From: Pseudomonas mucidolens
GTDB taxonomy: Bacteria; Pseudomonadota; Gammaproteobacteria; Pseudomonadales; Pseudomonadaceae
DNA: 64,000 bases
Assembly (NCBI RefSeq): GCF_900106045.1
Contig: NZ_LT629802.1
Location: forward strand, 3,968,001-4,032,000
Direction: 5' to 3'
Shown one piece after another: positions 27,101 through 35,174 of this stretch. The translations under genes and the position numbers were made by a program. Position 1 is the stretch's first letter. Every line of letters begins with the position of its first letter. The notes beneath the pieces were generated by a model. The model did no database searches. It saw nothing but the letters and a program-made list of their open reading frames with translations, and was not told where the DNA came from.

Positions 27101-28553
27101 GTTCATCGAGCGTGACGAAGCTGCGCCCGTCTTCGACGGCGAACCCGGTGATGCGCGACGGTCCTTGCGCCATGACCTCGTCAAGCGTGGCCTGAGTGCG
27201 CGGCACCGCAAGCCCTGAAAGCATGTAGCTGGCGCCTTCATAGCTCGGCGCGCAGACCTGTTGGCTCGTCACGGCCTTCAACTGGCCTTCCTGCAAGACA
27301 TAGGCACGCCCATCAAGCCCGCGCGCCATCCGTTCAACACCCTGAGAGCTGTCCTCCCAACGTTGCGACCGGGCGTCCCAGCACAACAGGTTGCCTTCGT
27401 CACACGTGACCTTTCCGCGTGGCCCGAGATCAATCGCCGACGCCAGCGCCTGGAGACTCGGCTGAGGCAAACCTTGCTCAATGCCCTTGACCAGCGCATC
27501 ACTGAGGTTCCATTCAGGCCTCAGGGCATGCGGCTCGATCAATGGGCAACTGTGCAGTTGCTCACGTGCATCACGTATCAGCGCGTTGAGCTGGCCGCCA
27601 TCCGCATGGAAAAACCCTTCAACGCTGACCTCGCCGCTCAGCGCCTGCTCAAGTGACTCGAGGGGTTGCCAGGTCATCGGCAGCTGCCCGTCGCGAGCCT
27701 GCTCGCGGCTGCCTCGAAACAGTTCGCCCTGCACCGTGCAGCCATACAGCGTATCGCCGGCCAGCCCAATGCGCGTGAGTTGCAAAGGCCGGCCGGACTC
27801 ATCCAGCGGACTCAGAGACTGCTCGCCAACGCCCTGCAGCGACAACACCGAAGCGCCTTCGACATGGCTCAGACACAGCACGTTGTTGCCTTCGACGCTG
27901 CTATCTGCCACGCCCTGCGGCATCTTCAGCAACTGGCCCTGTGCGGTCAGGCCAATGCGGTTGAGCAGGCGTGTGTCTGCGTCCGCCAGCCAGCGATCGG
28001 TCTGTGGTTCAAATCGAAACAGGCGGCCTTGCTCCAGGCGATACTGCTTGCCATCCAGCGTGGTCTGCACCTGGCTGACAGGCCCGAGGTGCGCGCGGCC
28101 GGGGTTGTCGGGAGCTGGCCCACTGTCGGCGGTGCGGCTGCTGTTGATAACCGCCGCCACAGCCGGCGTGGAGTGGAGATAGAGCACGCGCTGCCGACCA
28201 TAGGTGAGACGCAGCGTGTGGGCATCGCCACCGAGGTCATCCGCGACGTAATGCGGGCTGGCCTGGTTGAGATGACGCGCGATGTCTTGACCCGCCAGGG
28301 TCGCGTCCGCCTGCACGCGCCCGTGCTCCAGGGTGACACCAAACAACATCGAGGTCGGACGCAGCGATTGAAAACGCGTCAGTTCGATCGCCGCGGCTGC
28401 CGTGGACTTTTTCGATAACGGTTTGGCAATACCTCGATCTCGAGGCAGACACTCGCCGAGTGTTTCTCGAGAAGATGCATGTGCAGGCCGTGCCGCCGAC
28501 TTGTCGATTGTATTGCGCAGCGTTCCCACCCAACCTTCAAATCTCAGATGCAT
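24177..28553 (-). CDS. ropE: AvrE/DspE-family type III effector (RopE-like)
   Basis: A 1458-residue protein of the AvrE/DspE/RopE effector family. The start is the ATG at 28553, preceded by CTGGAG at 7-8 nt. The N-terminal 110 residues are Ser- and Ala-rich, as in secretion signals. A repetitive region (about 110-700) with blocks such as YRLEQGRLFRFEPQTDRW and LAGDTLYGCTVQGELFRG suggests the beta-propeller known for this family. A WxxxE motif, WQPLE, is at 295-299. The C-terminal third has SLSLAYSASRSHAMAFPP and related strands. It is shorter than AvrE or DspE (about 1800). Known members make water or solute channels in plant membranes; here the host and role are unknown. There is no chaperone gene or secretion cluster in the window. 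Confidence 0.85.
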   Translation of the reverse strand: MHLRFEGWVGTLRNTIDKSAARPAHASSRETLGECLPRDRGIAKPLSKKSTAAAAIELTRFQSLRPTSMLFGVTLEHGRVQADATLAGQDIARHLNQASPHYVADDLGGDAHTLRLTYGRQRVLYLHSTPAVAAVINSSRTADSGPAPDNPGRAHLGPVSQVQTTLDGKQYRLEQGRLFRFEPQTDRWLADADTRLLNRIGLTAQGQLLKMPQGVADSSVEGNNVLCLSHVEGASVLSLQGVGEQSLSPLDESGRPLQLTRIGLAGDTLYGCTVQGELFRGSREQARDGQLPMTWQPLESLEQALSGEVSVEGFFHADGGQLNALIRDAREQLHSCPLIEPHALRPEWNLSDALVKGIEQGLPQPSLQALASAIDLGPRGKVTCDEGNLLCWDARSQRWEDSSQGVERMARGLDGRAYVLQEGQLKAVTSQQVCAPSYEGASYMLSGLAVPRTQATLDEVMAQGPSRITGFAVEDGRSFVTLDEHGRLQAQLDGRVQPLTFTQAVTAQALALDAEANLYAHSKGGELFRVARADWQGAGHAALSWTRIILPKAQRLDSLRMGADKQLIGGWAKAFHRLEVAADGALTWGAVQPSTPAPGVSLAEKMAGTQWRGVVLDGTVSVGSNVLGQASEGVPLKRNYLQGLKAHFHPIESLRQAGRDIQHHFNGRQGLAQLYADDKRLHAQLKPLAHAVPVAGGLGQRLAALCEAGPRQALARDIGAALERVENNSETCARRLGEVHGMWFDPRPQLSRATVQPDSTVHQLYEAFKRLSPSPDKTTALLLANFEGQALNLPARDPERKRDSQHPSALLVGDLIHHAATLKQLGDLVLELEQASGHSPSAMARVEQSLGTLMQQYAQSPVHKLSSQNIVSHGQAESIYDNFKLLAKDLGTPGSALHWHLSGVLGLAADASLKEAMTREVRQLESGQKLAPSRTHGKSFGMMLTGIKTVSPVAFFVGVSKAHANGISISRTDSGARIEISMDDTRRVATSIASGTTLGRGEGALGTGLRVGAELTAAVARTHGASISFDVKEADFAKMMAILTAEQGNVYDLLDLGAAHVTGESAKTHVDLHLDLVAQQRLLYNPQENISEIDSVVRAGVGLVGNLNLAHADLGHSVSRSSTSTTHGRSANVQLLRQGGVGANVVPFNAAALGHLQDGGSSIAAFALPEMSVMVRLDRSQSRSFSFSFKQPEALEPSQIDELVQRLSRYSPAYRADLAAVELTGRTPGEQLAKLQQFFATHSPLPTRLQAYQAIAQLVDNLTHQHDLQQHQLRQLAAVETSVTRIGLNDDERHAWLDDVAPANKAAIVQWLNDAPQFAQMLGHLKSGEGTSVSVSLELKPQVLRSIERECFSAGRKTPLIEQALNNRDNLRIKSLSLAYSASRSHAMAFPPMSDLGFSSTAGLSYSQKRLSAEFEYGADADKPLKMKLDDRLGALPSHDLTLDLADARVRTPRSPIA

Positions 28554-28585
28554 AGCAAACTCCAGAATACGCCTGTGGATAAACC

Positions 28586-28613
28586 GTAGTGATCTTCTGC
28601 AGCTCCCGGTTCC
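28586..28613 (-). promoter_or_regulatory. hrp-box-like promoter of the effector gene
   Basis: On the minus strand, GGAACC (28608-28613) is followed after 15 nt by TCACTAC (28586-28592). The HrpL-type consensus is GGAACC-N15/16-CCACNNA. The first half is exact and is preceded by T as usual; the second keeps the CAC core. It ends 33 bp upstream of the effector ATG, a normal distance for an ECF-sigma promoter. It predicts control by a HrpL/RspL sigma factor encoded elsewhere. Confidence 0.65.
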
Positions 28614-28727
28614 ACTGCGGGGCACCGATAACGCATCAACCTCGGCGCGCCAGGCGAAACCGGCTTTTGACGCTCCCGCCATGCACTGTTAGTGTCCGGT
28701 CTCATCCCTCGAGACGGAGCCCCCACG

Positions 28728-29507
28728 GTGAAACTGGACATTTACCAAGTCGACGCCTTTAGCGACCAGCCTTTCGGCGGTAACCCGGCCGCTGTTTGCC
28801 CGCTCACCGAGTGGCTGCCCGATCAACAACTCCAGGCCATCGCCGCGGAAAACAATCTGTCCGAAACCGCGTTTTTCGTGTCACGCGGCGACGTCTACGA
28901 ATTGCGCTGGTTCACCCCGCAGGTGGAGGTCGACCTGTGCGGCCATGCGACATTGGCCACGGCCTGGGTGCTGATCCATGCGTTGGCGGCGGCACCCGAC
29001 ATGCTGCGTTTTGCCACGCGCAGCGGAGAGCTTCGAGTGAGCCGTAACGGCGATGAGCTGGTGATGGATTTTCCGGCCAAGACGCCTCAACCGTGTGCAG
29101 CGCCGGCCGGTATGCTCGAAGCACTGGGCATCGAGAATGCCGAGGTATTCGCCACCGACGACTACATTGTGCAGGTGGACGATGAAGCGTTGGTCGCGGC
29201 CCTCGCCCCGGACTTTTCTCGCCTCGCCGGCCTGCCCAAGCGCGGTATTGCGGTGACCGCCAAAAGTTCACGCGTTGATTTCATCTCCCGCTGGTTCGGC
29301 CCCAATGTCGGGATCAATGAAGATCCGGTCACCGGTTCCGCCCACACGTCGCTGGCACCGTTCTGGGCCGAGCGCCTGGGCAAGCACCGGTTAAGCGCCG
29401 AACAAGGCGGCACGCGGCGCGGCCAGTTGACCTGCGAAGTCAAAGGCGATCGCGTGTTTATTTCCGGCAAGGCCACGCTGTATCTACAAGGCACGATTTA
29501 CCTGTAG
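28728..29507 (+). CDS. PhzF-family epimerase/isomerase
   Basis: A 259-residue PhzF-fold protein. GTG at 28728 was chosen because it follows GGAG and yields the family start VKLDIYQVDAFSDQPFGGNP, with AAVCPL next. The catalytic Glu lies in AAENNLSETAFFV (about residues 41-53), and the C-terminal half carries NEDPVTGSAHTSLAPFW, the family's DPVTGSAH signature. Most members isomerise small substrates; it is not linked to phenazine genes here, so a phenazine role is not suggested. It is divergent from the effector gene. Confidence 0.9.
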   Translation: MKLDIYQVDAFSDQPFGGNPAAVCPLTEWLPDQQLQAIAAENNLSETAFFVSRGDVYELRWFTPQVEVDLCGHATLATAWVLIHALAAAPDMLRFATRSGELRVSRNGDELVMDFPAKTPQPCAAPAGMLEALGIENAEVFATDDYIVQVDDEALVAALAPDFSRLAGLPKRGIAVTAKSSRVDFISRWFGPNVGINEDPVTGSAHTSLAPFWAERLGKHRLSAEQGGTRRGQLTCEVKGDRVFISGKATLYLQGTIYL

Positions 29508-29541
29508 CGCGTCATCCCTGGAGCAACAGATCATTCTCAAC

Positions 29542-31386
29542 ATGAACGGAGTTCACCGCGTGCATTGCATCCACCGCTTCCAACGCCTTGCGCCCCTTTC
29601 GGTACTTGTCGCCGCCCTGACCCTGAGCGCCTGTCACAGCGCCACGGTCCCTGAACTGCCACCGGCTCCGGAGCTGGGTTCGGGTTATCGCACCGACATG
29701 CGCGTGCGCCACGCCGAACGCCATATGGCCGCCGCCGCCAACCCGCTGGCGGCCGAAGCCGGGCGGGAAATCTTGCGCCAGGGTGGCTCGGCGATTGATG
29801 CCGCCATCGCCATGCAAGCGGTGTTGACGCTGGTGGAGCCACAATCGTCCGGGATCGGCGGTGGTGCCTTCATCATGGTGTGGGATGGCCAGCAGGTGCG
29901 CGCCTATGACGGACGCGAAACCGCGCCGGCCGGCGCCACCGCCGATCTGTTCCTGAACCCCGACGGCACACCGATGGCGTTTCCCCAGGCGCAGATCGGT
30001 GGCCGCTCGGTGGCCACGCCCGGCGTGCTACGTGCGTTGAAAATGGCCCACGAACAGAACGGTCGGCTGCCTTGGGCGCAATTGTTTGAGCCTGCGATCC
30101 GTTTGTCCGAGGACGGTTTTCCGATTTCTTCGCGCCTGCACAACCTGCTCGCCGCCGACCGTTACATCAGTCAGTCGCCGGATATGGCGAGCTACTTTCT
30201 CAATGCCGACGGCACCCCAAAAGCCATCGGTACGCTGCTGAAAAATCCAGCATTGGCCCGCGTACTCAAACGCATCGCCGAGGAAGGTCCGCAGGCGCTG
30301 TACCAGGGCCCGATTGCCGAGGAGATTGCGCGTAAGGTCCAGGGCCACCGTAACGCCGGAAGCCTGTCCCTGAGCGACCTCAAAGGTTACCGCGCCAAGG
30401 AACGCGCAGCGCTGTGTACCGACTACAAGCGCTGGCAAATCTGCGGCATGCCACCACCGTCGTCGGGTGGCGTCGCCATCGCGCAGATCCTCGGCACCTT
30501 ACAGGCCCTGGAAGCGCGCGATCCACGCTGGTCGCTGGCGCCGCTCAAACCACTGAAGACCACGACGCCCGCCGGCCTCGAACCCGCGCCTGAAGCCGTG
30601 CATTTGATCGCCGAAGCCGATCGCCTGGCCTACGCCGACCGGGCGCAGTACATCGCTGACTCGGACTTTGTCCCGGTGCCGGTCGCCGGTCTCGTCGCGC
30701 CGGCTTACCTGAAGGCGCGCGCCGCCTTGATCAGCGAGCGCAGCATGGGGGTCGCCAAGCCTGGTCAACCGGCGGGGGTTCAAGTGGCGTATGCACCCGA
30801 TCGCTCGCCCTTGCGCATTTCCACCTCCCAGGTGGTGGCGGTGGATGACCAAGGTGGCGCGGTGTCGATGACCACCACCATCGAGGCTGCGTTCGGCTCA
30901 CACGTCATGGTCCAGGGTTTTCTGCTCAACAATCAGATGACGGACTTTTCCTTTATCCCCGACGAACACGGTCAACCCGTGGCGAACCGTATCGAACCCG
31001 GCAAACGCCCGCGCTCGTCCATGGCGCCAACGTTGGTATTTGATCGACAGACAGGCGAGTTGCTGGCGGCTGTCGGCTCGCCCGGTGGTTCACAGATCAT
31101 CGAATACGTCAGCAAGTCCCTGGTGGCCATGCTCGACTGGAACCTCGACCCGCAAACCGCCATCGGCCTGCCCAACTTCGGCAGCCGCAATGGCGCTACC
31201 GAGCTGGAGCAAGGACTGTTCAGCCCGGCGTTGAAACAGGCACTCAAGGACAAGGGGCACGCGCTCAGCGAGATCGACATGACCAGCGGCACCCAAGCCG
31301 TCGTGCGTGTGCGTGATGCCCAGGGCAAGGCGGCATGGAGTGGCGGCGCGGACCCTCGGCGCGAGGGGGAGGCGTTGGGGGATTGA
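29542..31386 (+). CDS. ggt: Gamma-glutamyltransferase (periplasmic)
   Basis: A 614-residue GGT-family proenzyme. The N-terminus has a lipoprotein-like signal (LTLSACHS, lipobox Cys near residue 31). The large-subunit start is AAAANPLAAEAGREILRQGG. The expected self-cleavage site is at RISTSQVVAVD: the catalytic Thr is present, but the residue after it is Ser rather than the usual His. Other family blocks are FLLNNQMTDFS, KRPRSSMAPT and SPGGSQIIEYV. It cleaves glutathione or other gamma-glutamyl peptides in the periplasm. It is convergent with ddlA. Confidence 0.88.
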   Translation: MNGVHRVHCIHRFQRLAPLSVLVAALTLSACHSATVPELPPAPELGSGYRTDMRVRHAERHMAAAANPLAAEAGREILRQGGSAIDAAIAMQAVLTLVEPQSSGIGGGAFIMVWDGQQVRAYDGRETAPAGATADLFLNPDGTPMAFPQAQIGGRSVATPGVLRALKMAHEQNGRLPWAQLFEPAIRLSEDGFPISSRLHNLLAADRYISQSPDMASYFLNADGTPKAIGTLLKNPALARVLKRIAEEGPQALYQGPIAEEIARKVQGHRNAGSLSLSDLKGYRAKERAALCTDYKRWQICGMPPPSSGGVAIAQILGTLQALEARDPRWSLAPLKPLKTTTPAGLEPAPEAVHLIAEADRLAYADRAQYIADSDFVPVPVAGLVAPAYLKARAALISERSMGVAKPGQPAGVQVAYAPDRSPLRISTSQVVAVDDQGGAVSMTTTIEAAFGSHVMVQGFLLNNQMTDFSFIPDEHGQPVANRIEPGKRPRSSMAPTLVFDRQTGELLAAVGSPGGSQIIEYVSKSLVAMLDWNLDPQTAIGLPNFGSRNGATELEQGLFSPALKQALKDKGHALSEIDMTSGTQAVVRVRDAQGKAAWSGGADPRREGEALGD

Positions 31387-31405
31387 GGTAGAGCGGTTAT
31401 TAGAG

Positions 31406-31440
31406 GTGGGGGATTTTGTGCGTCGAGCCTGGTCCCCCAC
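31406..31440. terminator. Hairpin between convergent ggt and ddlA
   Basis: GTGGGGGA (31406-31413) and TCCCCCAC (31433-31440) can pair into an 8-bp stem in the 60-bp gap between convergent genes. Neither side has a long T-run, so it is only a possible bidirectional terminator. Confidence 0.35.
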
Positions 31441-31446
31441 GCCGAT

Positions 31447-32541
31447 TTACCGACTGATCTTCAAGTCCTTGCGCCCCGCATGCCGCTCCAGCGCCAGCTC
31501 GATCAAGCGGCTGACCAGTTCGCTGTAGCTCATCCCCGCCGCCTGCCACAGCTTGGGGTACATGCTGATACGGGTGAAGCCAGGCAGCGAATTGATTTCG
31601 TTGACCAGCACTTCGCCCGCTTCGGTGAGAAACACGTCGACCCGGGCCAAACCCGAGCAGCCCAGGGTCTCGAACGCCTCGACGGCCAGCGCGCGAATGC
31701 GCTCGCTGGATTGCGCGCTGATATCGGCGGGGATCACCACGCGCGCGGCCTGTTCGTCGATGTACTTGCTGTCGTAGGAATAGAAACCGTCACGCACCAC
31801 GATCTCGCCACAACCGCTGGCGATGGGGCGCTCGTTGCCGAGTACCGCACATTCGATTTCCCGACCTTTGACGGCAGACTCCACCAACACCTTTTGATCA
31901 AAACCCAGGGCCAGTTCGACGGCGGCGTGGTATTCGGCTTCGTTAGCGACTTTGCTCACCCCCACCGAGGAACCCTGGTTCGCCGGTTTGACGAACATGG
32001 GCAGGCCGAGCTTCTGTTGCGCTTGCGCAAACGAGGTGCGCGCCGCATTGCCACGGTTGAGGGTAATAAAAGGCGTCACCGCAATTCCGGCATCACGCAG
32101 CAGGCGCTTGCTGATGTCTTTGTCCATGCAGACCGCCGAACCCAGCACGTCGGAGCCTACAAACGGCAAGTCCGCCATGCGCAGCAAACCTTGCAGGCAA
32201 CCGTCTTCGCCGAGTGTGCCGTGAACGATGGGGAAGATCACATCGACGTGTTCCAGCAAGCCCTGGCCGGAGGTTTCGACCAGTTGCTGGCTGGACTTGC
32301 CTGGCACCACCGCCAGTTCGCGGTTGGATTGGTTGAGGGCGATCAAAGCGGGGTCTTCCTGGTTAATCAGGAAGTTCGAGGTGTCATTGAGATGCCAGTG
32401 GCCAGCCTTGTCGATGCCGATCAGGATCGGCTCGAAACGCGAACGGTCCAAGGCATCAACGATGTTGCGGGCCGACTGCAAGGACACTTCGTGCTCTGCC
32501 GAGCGCCCACCAAAAATAATCCCTACCCGCAACTTGCTCAT
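31447..32541 (-). CDS. ddlA: D-alanine--D-alanine ligase A
   Basis: A 364-residue ATP-grasp ligase that joins two D-alanines for peptidoglycan precursor synthesis in the cytoplasm. The N-terminus [20 protein letters not shown] is the family signature. [37 protein letters not shown] and [20 protein letters not shown] are the substrate, ATP and metal-binding blocks. The length and the [12 protein letters not shown] insertion fit the DdlA type rather than the shorter DdlB found in the division cluster. It is a stand-alone gene. Confidence 0.93.
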   Translation of the reverse strand: MSKLRVGIIFGGRSAEHEVSLQSARNIVDALDRSRFEPILIGIDKAGHWHLNDTSNFLINQEDPALIALNQSNRELAVVPGKSSQQLVETSGQGLLEHVDVIFPIVHGTLGEDGCLQGLLRMADLPFVGSDVLGSAVCMDKDISKRLLRDAGIAVTPFITLNRGNAARTSFAQAQQKLGLPMFVKPANQGSSVGVSKVANEAEYHAAVELALGFDQKVLVESAVKGREIECAVLGNERPIASGCGEIVVRDGFYSYDSKYIDEQAARVVIPADISAQSSERIRALAVEAFETLGCSGLARVDVFLTEAGEVLVNEINSLPGFTRISMYPKLWQAAGMSYSELVSRLIELALERHAGRKDLKISR

Positions 32542-32586
32542 GCGTCCGCCTCACATTTAAAAAATAAGGTTTATTACCACGAGCCG

Positions 32587-33225
32587 TCAGCGGTTAGCCA
32601 CCAGATGTGCGCCGAAAAGCACGTAACAACCGCCGGCAACGCGGTCCAGCCACTTGCGCGAACGGCTGTAGAGATGGGTCATGCGCGCGCTGGAAAATAC
32701 CAGCGCCACGCTGGTGTACCAACTGAATGACAAGCTCGCCATGGTGATCACAGCCAGCGTCAACAACATCGGCGAAGGCGCCGGTGGCATGGTGGATGCG
32801 AAGATGGTGGCGACAAACAGCGCCGCCTTGGGATTGGACAGATTGCCCAGCAACCCCAGGCGCCACGCACAGAACAACGAACGCCGAGGCCCGTCGGGCA
32901 GCAGGCTCTGGTCCACGTCCGGTGCAGCGCGCTTGAACAGCTTGAGCCCCAGGTAAATCAAGTAGCAGCCACCGATGATCTTGAACGCCAGGTATAGCAT
33001 GGGCGCGGCAGTGAACAACGATTTGATCCCCAACCCACCCGCCAGGCCCCATATCATGGTCCCGGTGGACACGCCTGCGGAGGTCATCACACCATGGCGG
33101 CGCGAGCAACTGGCGGCCAGCCGCGCCGTGTTGAAAAAATTCGGTCCCGGGGTTACCACGGCGACGGTCCACAGCAAAGCCAGCGACACCAGCGGCGTGG
33201 CATAGGCCGGATTGAAAAAGTCCAT
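32587..33225 (-). CDS. LysE/RhtB-family amino-acid exporter
   Basis: A 212-residue inner-membrane exporter. The ATG at 33225 gives MDFFNPAYATPLVSLALLWT, with VAVVTPGPNFFNTAR next; the TPGPN motif is diagnostic. About six hydrophobic segments are seen, with GLGIKSLFTAAPMLYLAFKI and GGCYLIYLGLKLF in the middle. It exports amino acids such as homoserine, threonine or lysine by proton exchange. A 141-bp region separates it from the divergent AraC gene, which may regulate it. Confidence 0.88.
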   Translation of the reverse strand: MDFFNPAYATPLVSLALLWTVAVVTPGPNFFNTARLAASCSRRHGVMTSAGVSTGTMIWGLAGGLGIKSLFTAAPMLYLAFKIIGGCYLIYLGLKLFKRAAPDVDQSLLPDGPRRSLFCAWRLGLLGNLSNPKAALFVATIFASTMPPAPSPMLLTLAVITMASLSFSWYTSVALVFSSARMTHLYSRSRKWLDRVAGGCYVLFGAHLVANR

Positions 33226-33366
33226 GGTGAACGTCCGCCAAGGCAGTGTTGGAAAAGCAAGCATAGGCCAGCGCTCAGGCGGTGCACAATCGTACAAGCT
33301 GCCGGCAGACAACCGGCGCATACTCGGTTAACGTCACTCCATCTGACACTTTTCGAAAAATATCCC

Positions 33367-34179
33367 ATGGGCAAATCCACCGCGAGTATCGACTGGCTGC
33401 ATCGCGCACCACCTGTCAGTGGCCTGGAGCGCATCGAAGCGTATTTTTCCGGGTTCGGTTACGACCCGCATCGCCATGACACCTACGCCATCGGCCACAC
33501 GCTGCTTGGCGTGCAGAGTTTTCACTATCGCGGCAGAAAAACCCACAGCCTGCCGGGCACGACTATGGTGCTGCACCCCGATGAAGTCCACGACGGCTGG
33601 GCCGGCAGTGACGAAGGCTTCAAGTACCGGATGATTTATGTGGAACCGGCGCTGATCCAACAGATTCTCGGCGGCAAGCCGCTACCCTTTATCCACAACG
33701 GACTGTCCAACGACCCGTGGCTGTACCGCGCCTGCCAAGTGCTGGTGCAACGCCTCGACTGCGGGCTTGATCCATTGCTGGAACAGGATGCGCTGTTCGA
33801 CCTGGCCCACGCACTGAATAATGCGGCGGGCGTGAACACCAGCCGCAAGACCTTTGATTACCAGGCCGCCGAGCGCGCCCGAGAGTTTATCCACGGCGCC
33901 TTGACCCGTACCATCACCCTGGACGAAATGGCCGAGCACTGCGGGCGTGATCGCTGGGCCTTGTCGCGGGATTTTCGCTTGTTGTTCGGTACCAGCCCTT
34001 ACCGTTATCTGACCATGCGCCGTCTCGATCTGGTGCGTACCTTGCTCGGTCAGGGGCATTCGCTGGTGGATGCGGCGTTGACGGCAGGGTTTACCGACCA
34101 GAGTCATATGACCCGGCAATTTCGCAGTACCTATGGGTTGCCGCCTTCGCGCTGGGTGAGGATGCTGGGACGCACCTGA
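33367..34179 (+). CDS. AraC-family regulator, beside LysE-type exporter
   Basis: A 270-residue regulator. The ATG at 33367 gives MGKSTASIDWLHRAPPVSGL. The N-terminal AraC-binding cupin (about 20-150) has DPHRHDTYAIGHTLLGVQSF and MVLHPDEVHDG. The C-terminal helix-turn-helix pair (about 170-265) has ITLDEMAEHCGRDRWALSRD and LVDAALTAGFTDQSHMTRQF. It is divergent from the LysE-type exporter, a recurring pair. The last 14 codons are the left end of a 350-bp unit that is repeated twice more downstream. Confidence 0.88.
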   Translation: MGKSTASIDWLHRAPPVSGLERIEAYFSGFGYDPHRHDTYAIGHTLLGVQSFHYRGRKTHSLPGTTMVLHPDEVHDGWAGSDEGFKYRMIYVEPALIQQILGGKPLPFIHNGLSNDPWLYRACQVLVQRLDCGLDPLLEQDALFDLAHALNNAAGVNTSRKTFDYQAAERAREFIHGALTRTITLDEMAEHCGRDRWALSRDFRLLFGTSPYRYLTMRRLDLVRTLLGQGHSLVDAALTAGFTDQSHMTRQFRSTYGLPPSRWVRMLGRT

Positions 34180-34190
34180 GCTTAGCCCCT

Positions 34191-34290
34191 TGTAGGAGCG
34201 AGCTTGCTCGCGAAAAACCTGAAGACACCTCGGGGTATCAGGCTTTCCGCGTCATCGTTAACGACCTTCGCGAGCAAGCTCGCTCCTACG
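34191..34290. repeat. REPIN, copy 1
   Basis: Two REP sequences face each other: GTAGGAGCGAGCTTGCTCGC at 34192 and its inverted partner ending CTCGCTCCTAC at 34289, around a short variable centre. This is the REPIN form of the abundant REP of fluorescent pseudomonads. It sits 12 bp past the AraC stop and may also act as a transcript end. Confidence 0.85.
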
Positions 34291-34540
34291 GGGGATGGAA
34301 TGCGTGCGCAAAAACAGGTCGGTTTTCAGGCCGTCTGATGCCGACAATATTCCCGGAAGCTAATAGCATTTACAGAAACCTTGGCGCGCGCCGTGCGGGC
34401 CAACGCTTGAATCCACGCCCCGGGTGTGAGAATAAACACCGTGGGCCACACCAACCGCGAGGCTAGCCAAGGATGAACCTGACATTGTTGCCGCCTTCGC
34501 GTTGGGTGAGGATGCTGGGGCGTACCTGAGCTTAGCCCCG

Positions 34541-34640
34541 TGTAGGAGCGAGCTTGCTCGCGAAAAACCTGAGGACACCTCGAGGTATCAGGCTTTGCGC
34601 GTCATCGTTAACGACCTTCGCGAGCAAGCTCGCTCCTACA
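34541..34640. repeat. REPIN, copy 2
   Basis: The same doublet as copy 1, carried by the second 350-bp unit; the centre differs at a few bases (GAGGACACCTCGAGG against GAAGACACCTCGGGG). Confidence 0.85.
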
Positions 34641-34890
34641 GGGGATGGAATGCGCGCGCAAAAACAGGTCGGTTTTCAGGCCGCCTGATGCCGACAATAT
34701 TCCCGGAAGCTAATAGCATTTACAGAAACCTTGGCGCGCGCCGTGTGGGCCAACGCTTGAATCCACGCCCCGGGTGTGAGAATAAACACCGTGGGCCACA
34801 CCAACCGCGAGGCTAGCCAAGGATGAACCTGACATTGTTGCCGCCTTCGCGCTGGGTGAGGATGCTGGGGCGTACCTGAGCTTAGCCCCG

Positions 34891-34990
34891 TGTAGGAGCG
34901 AGCTTGCTCGCGAAAAACCTGAGGACACCTCGAGGTATCAGGCTTTGCGCGTCATCGTTAACGACCTTCGCGAGCAAGCTCGCTCCTACA
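34891..34990. repeat. REPIN, copy 3
   Basis: The same doublet in the third unit, identical to copy 2 as far as I can read, which suggests that units 2 and 3 separated more recently than unit 1. Confidence 0.85.
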
Positions 34991-35174
34991 GGGGATGGAA
35001 TGCGTGCGCAAAAACAGGTCGGTTTTCAGGCCGCCTGATGCCGACAATATTCCCGGAAGCTAATAGCATTTACAGAAGCCTTGGGGCGCGCGCCGTGTGG
35101 GCCAACGCTTGAATCCACGCGCCGGGTGTGAGAATAAACACCGTGGGCCACACCAACCGCGAGGCTAGCCAAGG

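Noticed and set aside
31480..32730. 416-residue plus-strand frame
   Set aside because: Antisense to ddlA and part of the LysE exporter gene; no family resemblance.
34360..34928. Two near-identical 72-residue open frames on the minus strand (34360-34578 and 34710-34928)
   Set aside because: They are the same antisense frame repeated because the 350-bp unit is repeated; they read through a REP and resemble no protein.
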